Source: Nymphaea colorata
Taxonomy: Eukaryota > Streptophyta > Magnoliopsida > Nymphaeales > Nymphaeaceae
Reading direction: 5' to 3'
DNA: 64,000 bases
Assembly (NCBI RefSeq): GCF_008831285.2
Contig: NC_045148.1
Coordinates: forward strand, 24,099,878-24,163,877
This document shows, piece by piece, positions 7,634 through 20,400 of the stretch (positions are counted from its first letter, which is position 1; each line of letters begins with the position of its first letter). The notes below the pieces were generated by a model. That model had not been told where the DNA came from, searched no databases, and was given only the letters and a program-made list of their open reading frames with translations. The position numbers were made by a program, and so were the translations under genes.

Positions 7634-10511
7634 ATGGCTTCTTCCATTGCTCACATCACCTCAAACCAGAAGTTTTCTTACCCATCTACATTGAACGTAG
7701 ATAATTTCGTTTCCATAAAGCTTTCTCAAACAAACTTCCTCCTATGGAAAACACAAGTACTTTGCCTTATTGAAAGTCAACACTTGCGAGGGTTCATCAG
7801 TGGTAAAATCACTGCACCAGATCAATTCATCATTATTGGTAGCAAGCAACAAATCAATCTAGACTACCTGCAATGGAAATGTCAGATCGACTCCTACATG
7901 GATGGATCAGAGGTACACTCTTAGAGGATGTTCTAGGCTTGGAAATAGCACAACAAGTGTGCATTACCAAGAAAGGTAATGTTGCTTGCCCTAAAAGTTG
8001 TAGACGCATAAAAAGAAAAATATGAATATGGCGGATTACATCTGATTCTTCAAAACCACATGCGATGAACTTCAGGCGATTGGAAAACCGGTGAATGATC
8101 ACACCAAGGTTTTCCTTCTTTTGAATGGATTGGGACCAGAATATGAATCCTTCTTCACATCCACGTTGAAGCCCCCAATTCCATCTTATAAGGAGATCAT
8201 CCCACTGCTCCAATGTCACAAAACAATGAAGCAGCTCAATGAACAAGAAGAAAACACTCAGCATCAATCTGTTTTCTACACTCAAAGATCTGGACTCAAT
8301 AGCAATCATAGAGGAAGAGGACAACCAACATTCTCTTCCCATGCAAGGGGGTTTTACCCGTACAACTGAGGACAACAAGAAAAACAAGGGAACCTGAACC
8401 AAGCATCATCAAACCAAATAGGTGCTCAACAAAAAGCTTTGGACAACAAAGGCAAAGCTACAACAAACAAAGAAAAAGGTATTACTTGTCAGATCTGTTC
8501 TAAACTCAGTTGGCTTTTCCCTTTAAAAGAAATTTTGTGCACTGTTTTGAAAGATTCATTATATTTGTAAAGAATTAGTTTAGTAGAATGATCAAAACGT
8601 TTCACTAAGATGGTGGAACGGAATTTGATAATTTCAGAATGAGGAAAATTTTTCAAGAAAATGGAATTCAACATATGATGTCTTGTCCATACATGCGACA
8701 ACAAAATGGACAGGTAGAGAGAAAACACAGGGTTGTTACAGAACTTGGGTTAGCTATGATGTTCTATGATGGTTTGCTGCCTAAATATTGGGTGGAGGCA
8801 TCCAATACTATAGTTTGGGTTCATAATAGAGTTCCTTCACCTAGGTTGAATATGACCTCTCCATATGAAAATTTATTTAAAACTAAACCTGACTATAGTT
8901 TTATGAGAACTTTTGGATGTTTATGTTTTCCATATCTAGGAGATTATGCCCAGTATAAACTCAATCCAAGATCATTGTCATGCGTTTTCTTGGGCTATAG
9001 TGCAATGCATAACAGTTACAGGTGCCTACATGTAAAAAACGAGGCATGTATATATTACTAGGCACTGTATTTTTGAAGAGAATAAATTCCCTTTTAAAAA
9101 TATAGATGATGCGAGAACTCTAATTTCTGAAGTTGATAATGAAGCATGGTTTCCTATTGATGAAAAGGCAAGTAAAAGCCCACTTAATGGAGAGCAAAGA
9201 CAAAACGTCCACATAGAACAGCAAGTGTTCTCACAACCAACTTCCTGGTATAGATTTTGTGGAACATTTTCGCCAGTTATTAAACCTACAACAATCAGAA
9301 TTATCTTCATTGTTGCTCACTCTAGAGAATGGAAGATACATGAAATTGAGATAAAAATGCATTCCTCCATGGCAACTTGGAAGAAATTGTGTATATGGAT
9401 CAACCACCAGGATTCAAGGACCCAGAAAAGCCATATATGGACTACATCAATCTGCTAGGATGTGGTTTAATAAATTCAGTGATTTCCTATTGAACTATGG
9501 ATTCTTCTGTAGTCCAACAGATTCCTCTATGTTCGTACACAAAGGAGACCATGGAGTTATATGGTTGCCCTTGTATGTCAATGACATACTCATAACCGGG
9601 GACAGGCCTAACAGATTGAAGAAATTTATTTGAGACATCAGCCTGACCATTGCTATGAAAGATTTCGGAAGCATCTATTATTTTCATGGTATACAGGTAC
9701 AACATAATGAAACAGGCATCTTTCTCAACCATACAAGATATACCAAGGAGATCCTCCAGTGTGCTAACATGCTAGATTGCAAGCCTAGCAACACTCCCAT
9801 GGTAGAATCTCCCTACTGTAATCAACACACATCACATTTTCAGGATGCCACCCTTTTCAGGAGCTTGGTTGGTAGCTTACAATACTTAACATTCAAACAT
9901 CCAGATTTGGTTTATAGTGTTAATTTTGTGTCTCAGTTTATGCAGTCACCATTGCAATTTTATTTCCAGCTGGTCAAGAAAATCCGCAGGTATGTAAAGG
10001 CCACTATCAATCATGGTTTAAGAATAAAACCTACAGATTCTATGCTTCTACAGGAGACTCAGATGCTCATTGGGCAGGATGTCCAATCACTCGGCGCTCA
10101 GTAACAGGCTATAGCATATACCTCAAGCCTAATTGCATCTCTTGGTCTGCTAAAAATCAGCCCATTGTTGCACGATCAAGTTCAGAGCCAGAGTACCATG
10201 CACTAGTTGCAGCAGCTGCTGAAATGACCTGGATCAGCTACATACTGAGAGATATTGGAGCTAGTATACACAAAACACCTGTTTTATTTTGCGATAATCT
10301 ATTAGCCTTACACATGACCATAAATTTGGTACAACATAGTCAGTCCAAACATATTGAATTGGACTATCATTATGTTCGAGAAAGAGTGGCTGCCAAGCTC
10401 CTTGAAACCCAATATGTTCCTTCAAAAGATCAGATCGCTGATATCTTCATGAAGCCATTGGGAAGAGCACGATTCCTTTATTTGAGAAACAAACTTGGAA
10501 AATCCACTTAG
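7634..10511 (+). pseudogene. Ty1/copia gag-pol relic, copy 1 (internally deleted)
   Basis: Encoded domains, in shifting frames. Gag (7634-8480): LSQTNFLLWKTQVLCLIES, then LLLNGLGPEYESF and SNHRGRGQ. Half a zinc knuckle (CQICSKLSW, about 8489-8515). Integrase core C-terminal part (8610-9061): DGGTEFDNF-like, PYMRQQNGQVERKHR and PKYWVEAS. RT (about 9230-9800): [32 protein letters not shown] and MKDFGSIYYFHGIQV. RNase H (10040-10511): RRSVTGYSIYL, ISWSAKNQPIVARSSSEPEY, DNLLALHMT and HIELDYHYVRE. Between the knuckle and the integrase core, the protease, GAG-pre-integrase and HHCC regions are missing; normal copia polyproteins are about 1300-1500 residues. The RT box YVDD reads YVND (9573-9584). 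Multiple frameshifts and stops add to the damage. A near-identical copy lies at 38967-41850 with the same deletion, so that defect is older than the duplication. Confidence 0.9.
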
Positions 10512-12292
10512 TCAAGACCTATTTTCTTTCAAAAAATGAAAATAATTCAAAATTATGTGAAATTCGGATTAAAATATTCTGAAATTCAAAAAATACAAAT
10601 TTTGAGTTTTGTCTCCAAAACTCTCTATAAATACCCCCACAATCCCTCCTCTTGAGCATGAGCTAGCCCTTGGAGAAACTCTAGTACATTCTCCTTTGAA
10701 GACTTAGAGTTTTTCCCTTAGCTTTCTTCCTCTTTCCATTTTTCTTTTTTTCTCCAACTTGGAGCAAACTTTATCAAGCTACAACTCTCTTAGAGGCATA
10801 ATCTTGGAGCTTCACTCAAAGAGGATTTAGGATAATCCAAGCACATTTTTCCAAAAGTCATTCTCATTAGAGGTATGTAGTCATCATCTCTCTCATTTCA
10901 TTTCCTTGTTTCTTCCCTTCTTCAACTCCCCATGACCATACAAGATTGCTTTGAAATCTTCATTTTGGAGTTAAAAACTATTCTTGAGTACACCAGCAAC
11001 ATGAGAAGGTGAAGTAATATTCCATTTCATGATTGAATCATTCTTTCTTCTCTTCAATGTAGCCTTGTTGTTATTTCCTTAATTTCTCTTTTCTTCATCT
11101 TCCCGTGGCCATATAAGATAGCCTTCAAATCTCTATTTTAGAGTCAAGAAGCTACTCTTGAGTGCACCGGGAGCATGAGAAGATGATATGATTTTTCATT
11201 TTATGCTTGAAACATGTTATTTCATTTTTGAATATAGTCTTGCTTTGATTCTCCTATTTTTTCTCTTCCTCATCTTCCCATGGCCATTTGACATAACTAT
11301 CAACCTCTATTTTCGAGTCAAAAGCTATGCTCGAGTGAACCTTTGAACATTAGAGGATGAGATAATAATTCACGTTATGGTTGAATGATGCTCTTTCTCC
11401 TTTCTTAAGTATTGCTTTGATATTATCCATGCATAGTTATTTATATGTGAATACACGGTGAGAATGAGAGTGTGGTTTGGGACTCTTTATTCCATGTTAA
11501 TTTTTGAGGTTGGGACTTGTCCAACCAGGGGAAAACTCTCACGAATATATAGATGTTAATATGTATTTGCATGTCATTTTGCGTTAGTTTCCTTTTAATC
11601 ATCCCATTAAGAACTCTAATGAGCAACTTATCATGTGGTTTGAGTTTCTTCCATACCCAATGGTGAAAGAAACATATTTCCTTGTAACTAACAAAATGAT
11701 TATGTTTATATGTTCATATATAAATTTTTTTGAAATCTTGTTTTCCAAAATATTTTCAAAGGAACCTTTTCCGATTTGGCTTTGGAGACTTAGCTTAGGC
11801 TCTTGCATGAGTCCAAGCTTCCCTCCGACCTACTTCAAATTTGAAGTCGGTCATTATTTTTCATTTCTTGATTTCTATCTCATGAAGACACACATGTATA
11901 TACATGTTATATACATATATGCCCACATGATGATTCCTTTCATTTCCTCTCTCTATGCTTCTATATTTTATTTTAATACTTATATGAATGCATATATATA
12001 TAAATGTCTTATTATCTCTCTATAGAATCTTTTATTTCTCTTTTCAAGTCGAATGCCTTCATATACAAATTTCTTATATATTTATATATATATATATAAA
12101 AGAAATTTATCTATTTCTTTTCCTTTAAAATCTCTCATTCTATTTAAATCAATGTCATTTTTACCAACTTTTGTATATGTGTATATGTGCTAGTATTTAA
12201 ACATGTATGTGCGTCTTTTCTATCTTCCTCTCTTTCTTTTAAAAGCCTATTTTCTTTTTCTACTTAAATTAAGACCTCATTGTCAAAAGCTT
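10512..12292 (+). repeat. 1.8 kb duplicated 3' flank with a TATA-like box
   Basis: Follows the RNase H stop codon and is repeated after copia copy 2 (41830-43580). It does not resemble the sequence upstream of the primer binding site, so it is not a matching 3' LTR. A TATA-like box ctataaata lies at 10624-10632, about 85 bp after a candidate TG start near 10537. The layout resembles the U3-R of a different LTR or a promoter region. Contains a triple tandem repeat (separate entry) and an AT-rich tail with atatat tracts. No protein recognised. Confidence 0.65.
10919..11440. repeat. Tandem repeat, about 175-bp unit, three degenerate copies
   Basis: Units start at about 10919, 11093 and 11268. 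Each carries a ccatgaccatacaag-like word, then a tttagagtcaa-like word, ctattcttgagtgcacc-like word and a gcatgagaag.tga word. The same triple array appears in the second copy at about 42228-42670, so it predates the duplication. Confidence 0.8.
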
Positions 12293-13490
12293 ATACACGT
12301 ATATGCATACATATAGAGATATGCATGTTGTCCTTCTTTGAAATCTTCCATTTAATGATCATTGAAATTCTTTCTCTATCTCTCTTTCTTCCTATGGGAG
12401 CATTTCATCTTCTCCATCCTTTCAAATATTTTTCTCCCATGGTTTAAGATCATTTTCATTTACTGACTTCACCAATACCAAAACTCAAGTAATGACCCAA
12501 TATTGGATTAATGATTGATGGTCTACAACCCCAATCCATTTTCAAAACTTTTCTTTCTTCATAAATCTTAGATGTATGTTGTGGTAGGCATGTTTTTAGA
12601 TGAATGCTTTGGTAGGAATGCTTTAATCATATAGGATCAATGCATTCATGCATTACACTCACTTAACAGCACTTGTGATCAAAGGCACCACCAAGAGGAG
12701 ATGAATCTTAACTAGGTGGTAACCGAATTAGAGCAAAATCTCAAACCTACATAAAGTCTTAAGAGAATACCAAAATGATTTCTAAAAAACGATCTTCAAA
12801 TGATTTCAAACAATATTTGTAAAGATTTTCTCAAATAAAAAATGTTCTATACTCTCAAGTGATTCTTCAAGAATCGCTTCAAAAGTCTGTAACATCAAAC
12901 TTTCAACATTTTTCTCAAACACTACACCACATATAGAATGAAAAAGATGTTTAAGCTAAAATGAAATGCATCAATAATACACATATCCCTTGCATTGATT
13001 ACCCCCAGTAAAAGCGCCGGGAATGGTTGATCCTCATGCCAATGGGCGACTCTCTCATTTTCAAAATAAGATCTCATTTTTCTGGAGTACTCAAAGTACC
13101 AAAAATTTTGGGGATGTGAACATCGTAGAAAATCACCTAGGCAGCCGTTTGATGTGGAATTAGGACTGATGGTCAACAAGATGAAGGGAAAGGGACACCC
13201 CAAAAATCAGCCCCAACGGACCCTCCACGAAGAAATGTGCCCCATCTGAATTTGTTGAAAATCGCAGTCTCTGAACACCAGTCGCGTTCATGATTCTCCT
13301 TCTCCAGAAATTGGGGCTTTCCCCCAAATCGATCACAGAGATGAATAACAATACTCTGATTTCTGTTGAGCATCCCACAATGAAATAAATGTCATTTTCC
13401 CGGCGACAGCTCTGATCAACAAACCCTTTAGAAAACAACAAATGCTGTTAAGCAGTGGACGACATGGAATACTCCCTTCCAATAGTAACC
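12293..13490. other. Intergenic; no gene recognised
   Basis: Unique flank beyond the end of the duplicated block. AT-rich, with scattered atatgcatacatata tracts near 12300 and short frames only. The 12922-13490 part could be internal sequence of the LTR-type element whose primer binding site lies at 13493 on the minus strand, but no gag or pol motif is visible. Confidence 0.45.
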
Positions 13491-13492
13491 TG

Positions 13493-13990
13493 GCTCTGAT
13501 ACCATAAAGATTAGGGAGAGGAATGAGAAAGCACATAATATAATGGTTCGGCATGTATGTCTACATCCACCAGAGGCAAGGGAGAGCTCGCATTATATAT
13601 TTTCTCTATATTGTTGTTTCACTCTACAATCACTATTTAACGTGAGTGAATACAACAGTTACGAAGCAAGAAAACATGGAAAGAAAAATTAATGGCAATC
13701 CGTGGTGGGCAACTTTTAATATAGGTAACACTATCCAACTAATCATGGAAATACCATGAATAGCGTTACCATAACGAGCCTCCTTCAGAGCCGTTTCAAC
13801 AGACGCACACAAGAAATTCCTCTCTCTGACTTTGATACCATATAAAAGTAAAGAGAGAGAGAGAGAGAGAGAGAGAAAACAAACATGCACAAGATAGTGT
13901 GGTTCGGTCAAGCTCGACCTACGTCCATGGTAAGCATCTCTCTTTCCTTATTTCTTCACTCAAATACAAGAAATTTCAATACGCACAATG
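13493..13990 (-). mobile_element. LTR-retrotransposon-like ends with initiator-tRNA primer sites (minus strand)
   Basis: On the minus strand, tggtatcagagc occurs exactly at 13504-13493, and a 10/12 match lies at 13840-13829. Each is followed on the plus strand by a block with ggttcgg (13545-13551 and 13901-13907) and a ctac.tcca word. The same arrangement occurs at 27236-27305. I read these as related small LTR elements (TRIM or LARD type) or solo pieces. No coding sequence and no paired LTR were demonstrated. A (GA)n run of about 24 bp lies at 13852-13875. Confidence 0.5.
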
Positions 13991-14434
13991 GAAGAGATAA
14001 AAGAGTCAAATAGTATGTTAGCCATGTCTATCTACATCCAAATTTTTAGGATCTTGATTGATACTCAATTTAAATTCATTCCTTTTATAATTGATTCTAA
14101 CATCTTTGGACATTGCTGGCATGATCTCTTTCCCTTTATCGTGATCAACATTAGATTTTCTTTTCTACAATGAACATTCGATATCGCTCGGTAGAGAGTG
14201 TTCACAGTGGCTGTGCATGATTGGAAACTCTTGCTCTAACAATGACAGCCACAATTATATTTTCTTTAATAGACATTGCAGCATTAAACGGTTTCGTCAT
14301 TTGGCATTCCCTGTTTCTGTCAGTTTGGCTTGAAAACAGCAGGATAACCATGAAGTTTGTGGCACTTATCCCTAGTATGACAAAGGCCTTGGCAATAAGT
14401 GCATTGCGGGCATCTTTGAAATCATCCCTTCGCG
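13991..14434. other. Intergenic; possible membrane-protein gene scrap (minus)
   Basis: A minus-strand frame over 14202-14462 contains RRDDFKDARNALI and SIKENIIVAVIV, which faintly recall the transmembrane PGG region of plant ankyrin proteins. Neither the PGG motif nor ankyrin repeats are seen, so I do not name a gene. Confidence 0.2.
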
Positions 14435-16440
14435 AGCTTTTTTGTTTTTTTGTCATGCTCATAACGTTATCTCATTATCTCATAAATATTTTTTTTATTT
14501 CATAAACATTATCTCATACTTAGGTTTAACATTATCTCAAACATCCGCCCAATAGCTCATTATCTCATTTTCTCAAAAGCATTATCTCATATTTATGTTT
14601 AGTCTTATCTGATACATCCATCTATTATCTCGTTATCTTTCAAGTGTTTTATTATCTCATAAAGATCAACACATACTTATGTTTAGTGTCACCTCATATA
14701 TCCATTAACTCATATCTCATAGATGTTTTGTTTTCTCATAAACATTATCTCTTACTTATTTGTTATTTCATACCTATTTGTTATCTCATGCATATGCATA
14801 TGAAATGTTTGGACATGAAATGAAATTTGCATATTTGTAGTATGGTCCACATCCAGCGTACACTCGGTGCATACACAAAGCGGCAGACAAAGCTCTCTCT
14901 CATACTCTTGAATGTTGTACTTTTCACTATTAAATGTTTTTGTGTGCATATTTGTTCTTGAAATCATAGATTGAATCTCTCAGTTTCATGTAGTTGTGAG
15001 ACAAGACTTTCAAATTACTTAACATAAACTGGAATAAGTGAATAGTATGCATTGTTTGGGAAACTTTCCCAAGTTCTCATCCCGAACTTCCCTTTTCAGG
15101 TGATTGCAAATAAAAGGCTGGCAATGTGGCTGGAGCATTCCTGAGATGGCCTTGTTATGCCAAAACCGGTCAATGATCTACCAGAATTTTAAGGACTAGA
15201 ATCAGGAGAATTTTATGCCTTTTATTCTAAGATTTGACTCGTTTGGCTTGTTCACTGTATCTTCTAAATAATAGTGTTTTGTTGTCAATATAGTTTGTAA
15301 TGATGCTTAATAGTATACAAATTATGGATGTTCAAAAAATTATTTCCCTTTGCTATGTCTTCAATAAAAAATTTGCCTTCAATAAAAAAAAATTGGTCTC
15401 AAAAGTTTAGGTTCAGACCATCTTTAATTTTTTTTTCTAACAATATTGTACATTAATTTATGTAATAATGTCTTTGAAATAAATATTACTTGAAACACTT
15501 GACACATGGTTCCACATGACTTTTTGCTTGCTTGATGTAAATTTTTTTATTTTTTCATGTTATGTGCCATCCTTCTCATTGCAGCTTTCGAAGTAGGATT
15601 GTGAAAAAATAAAAAATAAAACCATGTTCCATCCATAGCATTTGAAGATATGAAATGATCTTTAAATGCAGCAATCAAATCTAGACATACATATGCCTTG
15701 CATTACTGCAACAAGAACGTGATGTTCACATTGAACATGCACCCAAGAATGCAACGTTTTGCAAAAAAATGGCTTTGACAAAATCAATAAAATTGAAGGA
15801 TGAAATATGAGATGTTTTAAATGACAGTAGAAAAACACTGAGTTACCTGTAAAATGTGAATCTGTACGTGGGTAGGAAAGAATGAAATCAATAAAGCTTA
15901 CAAAGTGGGTCTTAAAATTTTGAACTCTCAGTGTGTTGGTTACTTATTTTGATGTTTACCGTATACATGTCATTTACTTGGACCATCTGATGTATGGAGT
16001 AGTTTGCGGTGAAATAATGCACGAATTAATTTAAGTTCTCCTTCCTAGACATTATGCAGGGTATTATGTTCCATCAAAAAAATTGACTCTACAATTGTGA
16101 TTTGCAACCAGTTCAGATGCAGATGATTTTTCTCCAATTTGGTTGAATGAATTGTGAAATTTTGAACAGTATTATAAATTAAAAATGATATTTTTCTCAA
16201 AATGCAACATATTAAAACAGTGCATATATAACAAGTTCCAATTAGTGCCTCCATTTGCATCTGGTTGCAGCAACAGCTTGTTGGGGGTACGCCTCCTACC
16301 TTTATCATTTAGGGAGCAGGTTGTTTCCCCATGTTTTACAGTGAAAGATAGTAATGCCCAAAGTGCCTCCATTCCATGTGAATTTTATTCTTAACGCAGC
16401 TAATAAGCTGAGTTTATTTCTATTGAGACAAACACTTGTA
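14435..16440. repeat. Dispersed repeat Z, copy 1, with ATCTCAT-type minisatellite
   Basis: Positions 14435-15190 match 21212-21987, and 15987-16440 match 21987-22480, in the same orientation. Copy 1 carries about 800 bp (15190-15986) that copy 2 lacks. The first part (14455-14790) is a degenerate array of ttatctcata.acatt words interrupted by ttatgtttag. Then come landmarks cttgaatgttgtactttt and tttcactattaaatg. No gene recognised. Confidence 0.8.
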
Positions 16441-18099
16441 AATTTTTTTCTTCAAATCCGTGGGGCCTTTCTTTTCTTGCCGAGTGATTAGCTTGCATGG
16501 GGACACTGGAGAACAGATGAAACAAAAATTACAGACAATTAGGAAAAGGGAGTCATTGACGGTGGCAAGCTTAACCCATGTGGCAAACTTAACCCATGGA
16601 AAGCAAAAAAAATAAAAGATAAAATAAAGAGAAGAGTGAAATCCATGTGGCAAACTTAACCCATGTGGCAAACTTAACCCAAGGAAAGCCCTTTTAAAAG
16701 TATAAATCATATCAAATCTAAAAGTAAAATTTTGGATCACATATCTTATAAGGAAAGAAAAAAAAATTGTCAAAACCTAAATGGGCTTACTGTACATTTT
16801 GTAAACTTCGACTCACACAAAATAAGAGTTGTACGACTCACTCTTTTATCACAAGTTGAAGAATAGTTAGTGAGGATTATTGTAGACTTAAGCCATACTT
16901 AGGCTGAAACCTTGTAAGTTAATATTTGGTTACGTCTCTCTCATTTACCTCCTATATTGTGACTTCATAGCAAGGCTCTTTAAACCTATAATAGATATTA
17001 AAAGGAAAAGAAAAAGAGAATCAAGCAGGGTGTTGCAGTTGTGTAGCCTCCCCTGCTTTGCCTTACTTAAGAGGGAGAGAGTCTTTGTTTGGCTAAGGTT
17101 CAACTTGTGAATGATGAAAGCCTTAGAATGAGGACAAATCGAGTGAGAAAAAGCCATGGGTTTGACCAGCAGAGTGCTGTTGGTGACCTCGCTAGTGGTT
17201 AGAGTCATAGTAGGATTCGCAAACAATAGATGGTCAGAGCATGGCCCCACTTTCTTAGTTCACCATTTAACCCTTAGAAAAATTAAAAGGAGGGAAAAGA
17301 TGAGGGAAAATTAGGAAAATTGTGCCAATAAGGGGTGTTACACCTTTATGAAATAATTTAGAACCCCTCCATACTTTTTACAAATGTTTTAAATAGGGCT
17401 GCAACCATGAAAGACCCCACTAATTTGTTGAACTTTTTAAATAACAGTTGTAGCTTTTTAAAACTTTTTAAGTAGCCTCAATTTTCTTAAAATAATTACA
17501 TAAGGGGGTTTCCGGCCCCATTTTATACAAAATTGGAAACAAAAATATTTTATGTTCAAAACCAAGGTTCTTAGGTTTGAAAATCTATTCCGTTTTGTCT
17601 ATTTATTTGAAATTTCAAATGTGGGTTTGTAATAGACTTTTCCATCTAAAATTGAGTTCATGAGGAAATATTTTTTGATGCCTTCTTGACTTTTGTTAAC
17701 TGTTAAAGAAAGTTCCCAAGCATGCATTTGTATGTGAAGTTTTTATATGTATTTGGTAGTATGTGTATAGCCAACAATGAATGGATTATTTGGCCTAGCC
17801 ATGATATGGTCCGAGCTACTCAATTGGTCAAGGTGGCATGACTTCTAACTCAATTGGTCAAGGTTATCCTTTTGTCCTAGGTTAATCAGGTTGAGTAGGG
17901 ATCAGTGCTCATTATCTAAGTCATTTTATTGTTTTGCAACTGAGTCTATCTTCTATTTTTGAGCATGCCAATTGTTAGAAACACTTTCCAACTTCTTCAC
18001 TTAAGGGCCAATTCCAATGTAACCCTTTCATTGATAAAAAAATAAAGAGATAGTAATATAAAGGGACACACATAAAAGAGACAAAATTGGTTATCTCAA
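16441..18099. other. Intergenic with two short tandem repeats
   Basis: The unit atgtggcaaacttaaccc occurs in two doublets at 16560-16597 and 16644-16682, separated by about 50 bp. The word ctcaattggtcaaggt occurs twice at 17819-17866. A minus frame (16945-17250) of 101 codons shows no known domain. Nothing else is supported. Confidence 0.5.
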
Positions 18100-20400
18100 A
18101 CAGCAAAAGGGCTCCCTACTTACCTAGGTTTGGTACCCAAGGGATTTTCCATTAGATTATGTTCCTTACGGCATCCAAATGCAACGTGTCTAAGGAGGTG
18201 TTGCTTCGAAGAAAGGAAAATCTCATGCTATGTGCATTCAACAAGGACAAACCATATCCCATTTTCCCATGACTTTTCATGGTCGCATGAGGACAAGAAT
18301 TGCTGATTGCATAATAAATGCCAATACCTCTAATATGGCCAAGGGTATGGGCTTATGGATAAAGTCATCCAACAACACACCTCCTCCGTATGCTCAAACC
18401 ATGAGGATCTGCCAATGACATTCATGATGTGCACCCATAATTTGCCAGTGATCTCCCAATTGATGTTAGCATCAGTGTCACAAAAGATGATGTTTCTTAT
18501 GTTCTCAAATATCCCCAAAGGTCATGGGTAGACTAAGACGCTAGACAAGCTAAGACCATTTTACTATAGAGATCTCTTCCACCATCAATGGGTTGCCTCT
18601 TGGACACTTCTTCATTTTGGGATGTTTACATCAAACTTATGCCCAAGTACCTTCACCATTTCTTTGCACATCAATGGTGGATAAAGACATGATCTTCTGT
18701 TTCAATTTGTCTATCATAGAACACACATTGGTTGGCTAAGGCATAGCCAACTCTTTGTGTTCTATCGTAAGTCATTATATATACCTCCATAGCCAAAAAA
18801 GGTGCACCATTTAGCTCTAGAAATGGCAACATTCTTTCACATTATAAGTTTACTTTTGTCTAATACCTTGGAAGACAATTCACTTCATAGGTGCCTGGGT
18901 GGTGAACCGTTGCTACTTTGTCTCCCATGATCAAGATGTCCTTGTCATAAAGGAAACTAGTATGCTGAATGGCATATGAAATCCAATGTGAGTTCAATTT
19001 TGACTAGTCTCTTGTTTGTGAATATTGTTCATCTCATAAAGGGAGGCCTCTAGGATCAAGTTGTAAAAGAGAAAGTTTTTATTATAAATAAGGTATTCTA
19101 CTATGCCCAATCCCAACTCTTTGACGATAAATGGGTGGTCTTGCTATTATCCACCATCCATTGAATCAGATGATTAATGTCATTCCAACCCCACAAGATG
19201 CTTTTGCATAATCAGGAACACTGGGACTTTACATGACACGTCAACATACTATCAGTCTTTAAATATTTGTTTCCCACAATCAATGCCCACAACAAGCTTG
19301 TTGTTCTTGCCTAGAAGAGCAAACAGATCATGGCTGATCAGGGGCTTTTTTTTGTTCTCAATGTCAGCCTATAGAAAATGACAGCACAATCTTTCAACCA
19401 TTACCATAATAGACCTGGCCAGTCAGAAAGCTATCATCTAGTAGCTGATGATTTGATTCAAAGCATAACAATTAAATATTGTATATCAGAGTATCAAAGG
19501 ATTTTTTTTTTCATCCTACTTTTCTCCACTTTCCCAACAAGGCAGACACAAGCTTTTAGGGTTCATTTTCTTCAAAAATAGAGAGACGCCATGGTAAGTT
19601 TTGGAGAGAGTCAACTCTCAACTAAGGCTTTTGGAAGTAAACTAAATTTACGTTCATTAACATAAAACAGGATGAATGTAGATTTCTGGTTATTCATGAG
19701 CATTCCAGCTTCACTTTCCAATTCTCTAAGGATATTTCAAACTTCTCCCACTCTATTTTATCGCCCTACAAAAAATCATTGCACCTACATAAAAGATACC
19801 TAGAATATTTGCCTAAACCCTCTGAATTTAGAAAATTTGATTTTCATATTGAGAGCCGACCATTCGAGCCACGCAAAAGAAAAAAAAATTGAACCACAAC
19901 TGTGGAAAAGATAGAAGGAGAGGGGATCTCCCTGATAAAGCCCCCTCTGACTATAAAAAAAAATAAGAAATAAAAAAAATTAAAAAAAAAAACTTCATTT
20001 CTTCCGTTAATAATGAGAACATATGAATTTGTTTCTTCACATGTCATTACCTTAGAAACCCAATTATCACAAAAACCAAGGTGGTGTAGGGCTTTCCTAA
20101 TGAAGTTTCATTTAACTTTGTCATACACCTTTGACATATCATGGTTCAGAAGCATTGATTGGCAGTTATGGTTAGCTAAGAGATTAACCATCTAGTTGCA
20201 TCCAAACCTATTCATGAATATGTTTATTAGGCACAAATGCTCCTTGATAATGATTAACAGTTCTAATGAGGATCTTTTCCATTCTAGCTGCCATGACTTT
20301 TGAAATGATCTTGTAAATGCTATTGCACAATGCATTGAGCTGAAACTCCATGTTGTTGGAAGCATTAGGAGTTTTACATTATAGTCCTGCATTAAGTGAG
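18100..20400 (-). pseudogene. Degenerate non-LTR retrotransposon (LINE) reverse transcriptase relic
   Basis: Minus-strand fragments spell a plant LINE RT in order. LCNSIYKIISKVMAARMEKI and QGAFVPNKHIHE (about 20350-20215) correspond to the N-terminal RT boxes. SKVYDKVK followed by NFIRKALHHLGFCDNW (about 20150-20070) corresponds to the KAFDxVxW box. Then comes VLIINGRNEVFF (about 20030) and a weak RGGFIREIPSP in place of RQGDPLSP. Further toward 18100 are frames reminiscent of the LINE C-terminal region. Stops and frameshifts are dense and an A/T-rich expansion interrupts the frame near 19950-20000. No endonuclease region was recognised. It is a different lineage from the LINE at 31-37 kb. 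Confidence 0.7.

Noticed and set aside
7854-8402. 182-codon minus frame opposite the copia gag
   Set aside because: Antisense shadow of gag; the plus strand carries recognisable gag motifs.
7140-12292. Complete LTR retrotransposon with paired LTRs
   Set aside because: The sequence 5' of the primer binding site and the 1.8 kb 3' flank share no similarity I can see, so paired LTRs are not supported.
14202-14462. Possible ankyrin-PGG membrane protein fragment
   Set aside because: Only a loose resemblance (SIKENIIVAVIV); no PGG motif and no ankyrin repeats.
14455-14790. CRISPR-like array appearance of the ttatctcat repeats
   Set aside because: Irregular spacing, short degenerate words, and a plant nuclear context; it is a minisatellite.
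17819-17900. tRNA- or SINE-like look of the ctcaattggtcaaggt doublet
   Set aside because: No B box, no cloverleaf potential and no poly(A) tail; it is a short direct repeat only.
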